11,154 nucleotides of DNA from Microcaldota archaeon (GTDB lineage: Archaea > Micrarchaeota > Micrarchaeia > Micrarchaeales > Micrarchaeaceae). Numbering within the stretch: position 1 is the first letter of the stretch; the number at the start of each line of letters is the position of its first letter. Both the position numbers and the translations under genes were made by a program. Location of the stretch: contig JASHUQ010000039.1 of assembly GCA_030039935.1 (NCBI GenBank), forward strand, positions 1-11,154, given 5' to 3'. Of the stretch, positions 5,507 through 11,154 are shown piece by piece. The notes under the pieces are model-generated. The model saw only the letters and a program-made list of their open reading frames with translations, was not told the origin of the DNA and did no database searches.

Positions 5507-6988
5507 GTGGTTTGTTTGGATAGACATGATTTACTGGAATCTTATCTTGCAAATGCCTCTACTGTGCAGCAGCAGATAGACAGCTACAACAGATTCGTAA
5601 GCATGGGAATGCAGAAGATAATAGAGAGCCAGTCCAACATTGAACCAGAAGTTTCTGATTTTGCAATAAAGTTGAATGGGATAAGGCTTGGCACCCCGGT
5701 TGTAATAGAGTCTGACAGCTCTTCAAAGAGGATAATGCCCAACGAGGCGCTCGCTAGGAACCTAACATACAGCGCTCCAATTTATCTAACTTACACTCCC
5801 GTAATCTCTGGAATAGAAAAAACAATAAACATGTCAGAGGTGTTCATTGGAGAACTGCCAGTAATGGTAAAGAGCGACATATGCTATACAAGGAACATGT
5901 CCAGAGAACAGCTCATAAATGAGGGAGAGGATCCTGATGACCCTGGAGGCTATTTCATAATAAAGGGGAGCGAGAGGGTGCTTGTCGGAATAGAGGACCT
6001 TGCACCAAACAGGATAATCTGCACAAAGGAAAAGAACGGGGTTGTAAGCAAGGTGTTTTCTACAACCCTAAGCTTTAGGGCCAGGTGCAGCATTACGCGA
6101 GATGAATACGGAGTTTACAGTGTATTATTTCCAACAGTATCAAAGGGAATAGACATAATACTTGTATTAAGGGCGCTGGGCTTCTCTTCAAAAGACATCC
6201 TTGAAGAGGTAGAAGACAACAAGGAGATAAGCAATGACATGCTCCTTAACATTGACCTGAGCAAGGCAAAGGAGATGTCTGTCAATGACGCGATCATGGA
6301 ATTGGGAAGGATGAGCGCGCCGAACCAGGCAAAAGCGTATCAAGAGAAAAGGGCAGAGATGCAGCTCGACACATACATACTACCGCATATAGGCTCAAAG
6401 CCAAATGCTAGGAAGGAAAAGGCAGAGTATCTTGTAAGAATGGCAAAGAGATCCTCAATGGTAGCATATGGATATTCAAAACAGGATGACAAGGACCACT
6501 ATGCGAACAAGAGGATAAAGCTTGCTGGCGACCTTATGGAAGAGCTTTTCAGCAATGCGTTCAAGTTCTTCGTAAAGGACATAAAATACCATGTTGAAAG
6601 GACAACAGCGCGTGGAAGGAAGCTCAATGTCAGGACAAACATAAATCCAGATGCGCTTACAGAAAAGATCCTTTATGCTATGGGAACCGGATCCTGGCCA
6701 GCAGGGCAGACAGGAGTTTCACAGGTGCTTGACAGGACAAACTTCGTGAGCGCGCTCGCACATCTCAGAAGAGTGAAATCCCCCCTTGCAAAGAAGCATC
6801 CGCATTTCAAGGCAAGGGATGTGCATGGAACGCATATAGGAAAGCTTTGCCCGAGCGAAACCCCAGAAGGAACAGAGGTAGGGCTTACAAGATACCTTGC
6901 GATTATGTCAAAGGTAACTGTTGGAGCAGACCAGAAGCTCATAGAGGAGAAAATACGCGAGCTGAAGCTGCTTGATGGAAAGAAATGA
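5507..6988 (+). CDS. rpoB2: DNA-directed RNA polymerase subunit B'' (N-terminal half of B)
   Basis: The 493-residue product equals the N-terminal half of the second-largest polymerase subunit and would supply the protrusion, lobe and fork. Recognisable in order are SAPIYLTYTPVISG, DPDDPGGYFIIKGSERVLV, LAPNRI, GVSQVLDRTNFVSALAHLRR and HGTHIGKLCPSETPEG. The fork segment after ETPEG reads TEVGLTRYLAIM where other archaea, as I recall, have PNCGLVKNLALM. The start is unresolved: GTG 5507 is taken here, but TTG 5516 has GTGGT four bases upstream and loses no conserved residue. It lies 6 nt after rpoH and ends with TGA at 6986-6988; rpoB1 continues in the same frame 9 nt later. A split B is known from several euryarchaeal groups. 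Confidence 0.95.
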   Translation: MVCLDRHDLLESYLANASTVQQQIDSYNRFVSMGMQKIIESQSNIEPEVSDFAIKLNGIRLGTPVVIESDSSSKRIMPNEALARNLTYSAPIYLTYTPVISGIEKTINMSEVFIGELPVMVKSDICYTRNMSREQLINEGEDPDDPGGYFIIKGSERVLVGIEDLAPNRIICTKEKNGVVSKVFSTTLSFRARCSITRDEYGVYSVLFPTVSKGIDIILVLRALGFSSKDILEEVEDNKEISNDMLLNIDLSKAKEMSVNDAIMELGRMSAPNQAKAYQEKRAEMQLDTYILPHIGSKPNARKEKAEYLVRMAKRSSMVAYGYSKQDDKDHYANKRIKLAGDLMEELFSNAFKFFVKDIKYHVERTTARGRKLNVRTNINPDALTEKILYAMGTGSWPAGQTGVSQVLDRTNFVSALAHLRRVKSPLAKKHPHFKARDVHGTHIGKLCPSETPEGTEVGLTRYLAIMSKVTVGADQKLIEEKIRELKLLDGKK

Positions 6989-6997
6989 TGTGATATA

Positions 6998-8827
6998 TTG
7001 AGCGAAAAAGAGAGCAAATGTGTTGTGTATCTTGATGGAAGGATAATAGGCAGCGTGAAGGACGGGGCAGAGTTCGCGAGCGAGATAAGGAAGAACAGAA
7101 GATTGGGAGCAATAACAGGAGAGATTAACGTAGCATACATAAGGAAGCTCAACGAGGTTCACGTCAATGCTGACAGAGGACGGGCGAGAAAACCATATAT
7201 TATTGTAGAGGATGGAAAGAGCAAGCTTACAGAAGAATTAAAGATGAAGCTCGAAAGCAAGGAGATAGACTTCAACTTCCTGCTAAGAAGAGGAATAATA
7301 GAATACCTTGATGCAGAAGAAGAGGAGAACTGCTATGTTGCGCTCAACGAGAATGATATAACAAAGAGGACAACCCATCTGGAAATAGACCCTGCATCGA
7401 TTTTCGGTTTGACAGTAAACATAAGCGCATTCCCAGAATTCAACACTGTTGGAAAGCACTCCATTGCGGTAAACTTCACAAAGCAAAGTCAGGGATTGTA
7501 TGCGATAAACTTCAACAACAGGTATGATCCAAGGGCATTCCTTCTTTTCTATCCGCAAACACCGATAATAGACAGCACAGCATACAGGACTTTAGGCCTT
7601 CAAAGGCATCCGTCTGGGCAGAACCTTGTGGTTGCATTGTCCACATACTATGGATACAACATGAAAGACGCGATAGTGCTTAACAAGGCATCGGTAGACA
7701 GGGGGATGGGAAGGAGCGTGTTCTTCAGGACTTACAGTGATGAGGAGAGAAGGTATGCGGGAGGGCAGCAGGACCATTTCAAGGTTCCTCCAGCTACAAC
7801 AGACGGATACGCTGGAGAGCATGCGTACTCAAAGCTCAGCGAAGACGGGATAATAGAAAACGGGATGCAGGTGAAAGAGGGAGATGTGCTTATAGGAAAG
7901 GTCTCGCCTCCTAGGTTCCTTGAAGAGCAGACAAGCTTTGGAATAGGAGAAGAAAAAAGCAGGGACAATTCTGTATCATTGAGAGCCGGAGAGGAGGGAA
8001 TTGTCGACGATGTGATGATGAGCGAGACAACCGGCGCTACAAAAATAGTAAAAGTAAGGGTAAGGAGCATAAAGGTTCCAGAGATTGGAGACAAGTTCGC
8101 ATCAAGGCAGGCACAAAAGGGCGTTGTCGCCCTTATTGTAAACCAGGAGGACATGCCGTTTACAAAGGATGGAATAGTTCCAGACCTTCTTCTGAATCCG
8201 CATTCGCTTCCTGGAAGAATGACTTTAGGCCATATAATCGAGATGCAGGGCGCAAAGGCCGCATCCCTAGCAGGAAGGCACTTTGACGCAACTCCATTCT
8301 CTAAGAATGGAAAGGAGAGAATAGATGAATATGGAGCCATACTTGAAAACTATGGATTTGACAAGTTCGGGGACGAGGCGCTGTATGATGGAAGAACCGG
8401 AAGAAGGTTTGATGCAAAGATATTCAACGGTGTTGTTTATTACAACAAACTGCTGCACATGGTAAGCCTCAAGCTCCAGGTGAGAAGCAGGGGTCCAGTC
8501 CAGATTCTCACCCATCAGCCAACAGAGGGAAAGCCAAGAAAAGGGGGATTGAAGTTCGGGGAAATGGAAAGGGATGCGCTTGTGGGGCACGGTGCGAGCC
8601 TGTCTCTTAAGGAAAGGATGCTCGACCAGAGCGACAAGGCGGAGATCTGGATATGCAAGAATGACGGTGATATTGGCTATTATGATTACATAAAGAATGT
8701 TCCTGTATGCCAGATAGACAAGGGAAACAATCTTGAGAGAGTGGAAATCAGCTACGCGTTCAAGCTGCTTCTCGACGAGATAAAGAGCATGCACATTCTT
8801 CCTAGAGTTATGCTAAAGAGCGATTGA
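6998..8827 (+). CDS. rpoB1: DNA-directed RNA polymerase subunit B' (C-terminal half of B), divergent motifs
   Basis: The 609-residue product is the C-terminal half of subunit B, forming the external, hybrid-binding, wall and anchor regions and part of the active centre. Recognisable segments are YLDGRIIG, LQRHPSGQNLVVALSTYYGY, RSVFFRTYSDEERR, VPEIGDKFASR, DGIVPDLLLNPHSLPGRMT and GEMERDALVGHGAS. The two Lys of the GDK/QKG region (K366, K374) are kept. Several near-invariant residues differ: GYNMKDA has K223 beside D224 where an acid is normal, RHGQKG reads RQAQKG (371-372), DDKxHAR reads SLKLQVR (490-496), and the C-terminal zinc ribbon is C553-x2-D556 and C571-x2-D574. The frame is otherwise intact. 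It starts at TTG with GTGA (6990-6993) four bases upstream. Confidence 0.95.
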   Translation: MSEKESKCVVYLDGRIIGSVKDGAEFASEIRKNRRLGAITGEINVAYIRKLNEVHVNADRGRARKPYIIVEDGKSKLTEELKMKLESKEIDFNFLLRRGIIEYLDAEEEENCYVALNENDITKRTTHLEIDPASIFGLTVNISAFPEFNTVGKHSIAVNFTKQSQGLYAINFNNRYDPRAFLLFYPQTPIIDSTAYRTLGLQRHPSGQNLVVALSTYYGYNMKDAIVLNKASVDRGMGRSVFFRTYSDEERRYAGGQQDHFKVPPATTDGYAGEHAYSKLSEDGIIENGMQVKEGDVLIGKVSPPRFLEEQTSFGIGEEKSRDNSVSLRAGEEGIVDDVMMSETTGATKIVKVRVRSIKVPEIGDKFASRQAQKGVVALIVNQEDMPFTKDGIVPDLLLNPHSLPGRMTLGHIIEMQGAKAASLAGRHFDATPFSKNGKERIDEYGAILENYGFDKFGDEALYDGRTGRRFDAKIFNGVVYYNKLLHMVSLKLQVRSRGPVQILTHQPTEGKPRKGGLKFGEMERDALVGHGASLSLKERMLDQSDKAEIWICKNDGDIGYYDYIKNVPVCQIDKGNNLERVEISYAFKLLLDEIKSMHILPRVMLKSD

Positions 8828-8832
8828 TTACA

Positions 8833-11154
8833 ATGCAAGCCGAGAGTATTGACCATGTAAAGTTCACGACACTGAGTCCTGAACTCATAAAGAGGATGAG
8901 CGTTGCAAAGCTCATAGTTCCAGATACATACAATGAGGATGGATATCCGATAGATGGAGGACTGGTAGACCAGCGACTTGGTGTAATAGACCCTGGACTC
9001 AAGTGCAAGACTTGCGGAGGAAGGGCAAAGTCATGCCCTGGACATTTCGGCCACATAGAGCTTGTAAGGCCAGTCATTCATCCTGAATTTGCAAAGACAA
9101 TATACCTTTTATTGCAGTCAACATGCGAACAGTGCCACAGGATCCTATTGTCAGAGAACCAGATATCTGAGATAAGGCCAGAAATACAGAGCTTTGTAAA
9201 GGAAGAGGAAGACACTGGAGAGCTGATTGCCCCAATTGTAAAAGCTGCAGTGGACAAGAAAAGCCCTATGATGAAAAGGCTGAAGAGCGTGAAGAAGTGC
9301 CCGCACTGCGACGCACCGCAAAGAAAAATAAAGCTTGAAAGGCCAACGTTCTTATATATAGAAGGAAACAGGATGAAGCCCGATGATATAAGGGACTGGC
9401 TCGCAAAGGTTTCAAATGATGATCTTTCATTGCTAGGGATAGACCCTACAGCAACAAGGCCGGAATGGCTTGTTATCACAACTCTTCTCGTCCCTCCTGT
9501 TAATGTAAGGCCATCAATTACCCTTGAATCTGGAGAGAGGAGCGAAGACGACCTTACACACAAGCTTGTGGACATAATGAGGATAAACCAAAGATTGGGC
9601 CAGGATATAGACGCCGGAGCGCCGCAGATAATAATAGACGACCTTTGGGAGCTTTTGCAGTATCAGGTAACAACATATTTCAATAATGAGACTCCTGGAA
9701 TTCCCGTAGCAAGGCACAGGAGCACACGTCCTTTGAAGACCCTTGCGCAGAGGCTCAAGGGAAAAGAGGGAAGGCTTAGATACAACCTTTCAGGAAAGAG
9801 GGTGAACTTCTCTGCAAGAACTGTGATATGCTCTGATGCAATGCTAACTGTGAACCAGGTCGGTGTTCCAAGAAGAATAGTCGAGAACCTTTCTGTACCT
9901 ATTTATGTGACACAGTGGAACATAGCGCTTGCAAAGGAGTATCTTGCAAGGAACGAGTATCCGATGATACTCAATGTGATATCAAAGGATGGAATAAGAA
10001 AAAGGGTTACAGATGCAAATAGGGAAGAGCTGCTCAAGACAATAGCTCCAGGATTCATACTAGAAAGGCAGCTCATAGACAATGACATTGTATTGTTCAA
10101 CAGGCAGCCAACGCTTCACAGGCTTTCTATAATGGCGCACAAGGTAAAGGTTCTGCCTGGAAAAACGCTAAGGCTCAACACAAGCGTTGCGTTCCCATAC
10201 AATGCAGACTTTGATGGGGATGAGATGAACCTCCATGTGCCGCAATCCCTCGAATCGCAGGCAGAGGCGAGGTACCTTATGCAGCCAAAGGACAGCGTTC
10301 TTTCCCCAAGGGATGGGCGTCCTATACTATTCAAGGAGGAGGACGAGCTTGGGGGGCTTTACATGCTCACAAGGGACAATGCCGAGTTCACAAAAGAGGA
10401 AACATCTGTGCTTCTATCAAGCGTTGGAATATTCGAGCTTCCAAATGTGAAGAAGAATGGGATGTATGATGGAAAATCAATATTCTCAATGATACTTCCA
10501 AAGGACTTTGATTACACGCAAACATCTTCTGGAAGAAAACTGGTGATAAAGAAAGGGGAGATTGAAGAGGGATATGTTGGCGAGAATTCAATAGGAGGAT
10601 TGGGAGGTCCATTAATAACGGAAATATTCAATAAATATGGGTCTGATTTCACGGAAATGTTCCTTCATAGAGTGTCAACGCTTGCGCTAAGGGCGGTATA
10701 CAAGGCAGGAATGACGATAAGCGTAAAGGACTATTACGAAACAGACGTGCTAGTAAAAGAGAAAGAGAGGATAATAAAAGAGGCTGACGCAAAGGCATCG
10801 GAGCTCATGGAATCCTATAAAGATGGGAAGCTTGAGGCCCTTCCAGGATATACAAGAAGGGAAACACTTGAAATGGAGCTGAGGGCGCAGCTAGACCTGT
10901 CAAGGGATGTTGCTGCAACGTTCATACTAAAGAACCTCAAGCCGGACAACAACGCATATCTTATGGCAATGATAAAAGCCAGAGGGAACATACTCAACTT
11001 TGTGCAGACAAGCATGCTTCTCGGCCAGCAGAGCGTAAGGGGAAGAAGGCCGGCAAGAGGATACAATGGAAGAATACTTCCATACTTCAAGAGAAATGAC
11101 AAGAGGCCAGAGGCAAAGGGTTTTGTAAGATCATCTTTCATAGAGGGATTGAAC
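8833..11154 (+). CDS. rpoA1: DNA-directed RNA polymerase subunit A' (3' end outside window)
   Basis: The frame is open for 774 codons to the window end. A' carries the catalytic centre, clamp and active-site loops of the archaeal polymerase. Canonical elements are the clamp zinc site C58-x2-C61, C68, H71 (CPGHFGH), a second zinc site C98-x2-C101 with C156-x2-C159, LSGKRVNFSARTVI, NRQPTLHRLS, and the metal-A motif NADFDGDEM with D459, D461 and D463. The reading ends at GFVRSSFIEGLN, at the start of the bridge helix and before the trigger loop, so perhaps 100 or so residues are missing. ATG 8833 follows the rpoB1 stop by 5 nt; TTGA just upstream is a weak ribosome binding site, suggesting coupling. 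Unlike B', A' shows no unusual substitution in its catalytic motif. rpoA2 would be expected next. Confidence 0.96.
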   Translation, partial: MQAESIDHVKFTTLSPELIKRMSVAKLIVPDTYNEDGYPIDGGLVDQRLGVIDPGLKCKTCGGRAKSCPGHFGHIELVRPVIHPEFAKTIYLLLQSTCEQCHRILLSENQISEIRPEIQSFVKEEEDTGELIAPIVKAAVDKKSPMMKRLKSVKKCPHCDAPQRKIKLERPTFLYIEGNRMKPDDIRDWLAKVSNDDLSLLGIDPTATRPEWLVITTLLVPPVNVRPSITLESGERSEDDLTHKLVDIMRINQRLGQDIDAGAPQIIIDDLWELLQYQVTTYFNNETPGIPVARHRSTRPLKTLAQRLKGKEGRLRYNLSGKRVNFSARTVICSDAMLTVNQVGVPRRIVENLSVPIYVTQWNIALAKEYLARNEYPMILNVISKDGIRKRVTDANREELLKTIAPGFILERQLIDNDIVLFNRQPTLHRLSIMAHKVKVLPGKTLRLNTSVAFPYNADFDGDEMNLHVPQSLESQAEARYLMQPKDSVLSPRDGRPILFKEEDELGGLYMLTRDNAEFTKEETSVLLSSVGIFELPNVKKNGMYDGKSIFSMILPKDFDYTQTSSGRKLVIKKGEIEEGYVGENSIGGLGGPLITEIFNKYGSDFTEMFLHRVSTLALRAVYKAGMTISVKDYYETDVLVKEKERIIKEADAKASELMESYKDGKLEALPGYTRRETLEMELRAQLDLSRDVAATFILKNLKPDNNAYLMAMIKARGNILNFVQTSMLLGQQSVRGRRPARGYNGRILPYFKRNDKRPEAKGFVRSSFIEGLN

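Noticed and set aside
7732..8340. Long minus-strand open frame opposite rpoB1 (202 codons)
   Set aside because: It lies entirely within the well-conserved B' coding sequence, has low-complexity Ser/Pro/Leu composition typical of antisense frames, and has no plausible start signal.
9078..9575. Minus-strand open frame opposite rpoA1 (165 codons)
   Set aside because: It is a shadow of the A' reading frame, with no domain recognised and no ribosome binding site.
1..11154. CRISPR array, insertion sequence or integrase-type mobile element
   Set aside because: No direct-repeat array, transposase-like protein or terminal inverted repeats were found; the glycosyltransferase cluster is accessory in type but shows no mobile element boundary.

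Overview
The window comes from an archaeon. It carries the archaeal RNA polymerase operon (rpoH, then a split rpoB as rpoB2 and rpoB1, then rpoA1). It uses TATA-type promoters and GTGA-like ribosome binding sites about 4-5 nt before the start codon, with frequent TTG starts. Arginine is coded almost entirely by AGG/AGA. Compact genes, divergent sequences and short spacers suggest a DPANN-type lineage, perhaps Micrarchaeota. That placement is an inference and was not tested by a search.

Positions 1-4545 hold a glycosyltransferase cluster. In order these are: the 3' end of a GT4 (GT-B) enzyme on +; two GT4 paralogues on - forming a two-gene operon; a GT2 enzyme on +; and a further GT4 gene on + that is cut at codon 130 by an in-frame TAG. 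The first + gene and the - operon converge with stop codons that touch (460/461). The - operon and the GT2 gene diverge from a short AT-rich promoter region at 2618-2687. Together these enzymes probably build surface glycans, glycolipids or the glycan of N-glycosylated proteins.

Positions 4546-5257 are a boundary region. A 124-residue hydrophobic protein of unknown function lies on -, with its own strong ribosome binding site, a TATA-like box and a hairpin-plus-T-tract terminator. The spacer of about 255 bp between it and rpoH contains a 9-bp dyad, a TATA-containing palindrome and three TTTTATAT boxes spaced 34-36 bp apart.

Positions 5258-11154 hold the polymerase operon, transcribed on + with gaps of 5-9 nt. 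RpoH, B'', B' and most of A' (cut by the window end inside the bridge helix) are present. A' keeps its canonical catalytic motif and zinc sites. B' departs from near-universal motifs at several places: Lys replaces the acidic residue beside the active-site Asp; the RHGQKG motif reads RQAQKG; DDKxHAR is altered; and the C-terminal zinc ribbon has lost two of four Cys. The B''/B' split is made by one in-frame UGA. These polymerase substitutions are the most unusual signals in the window.
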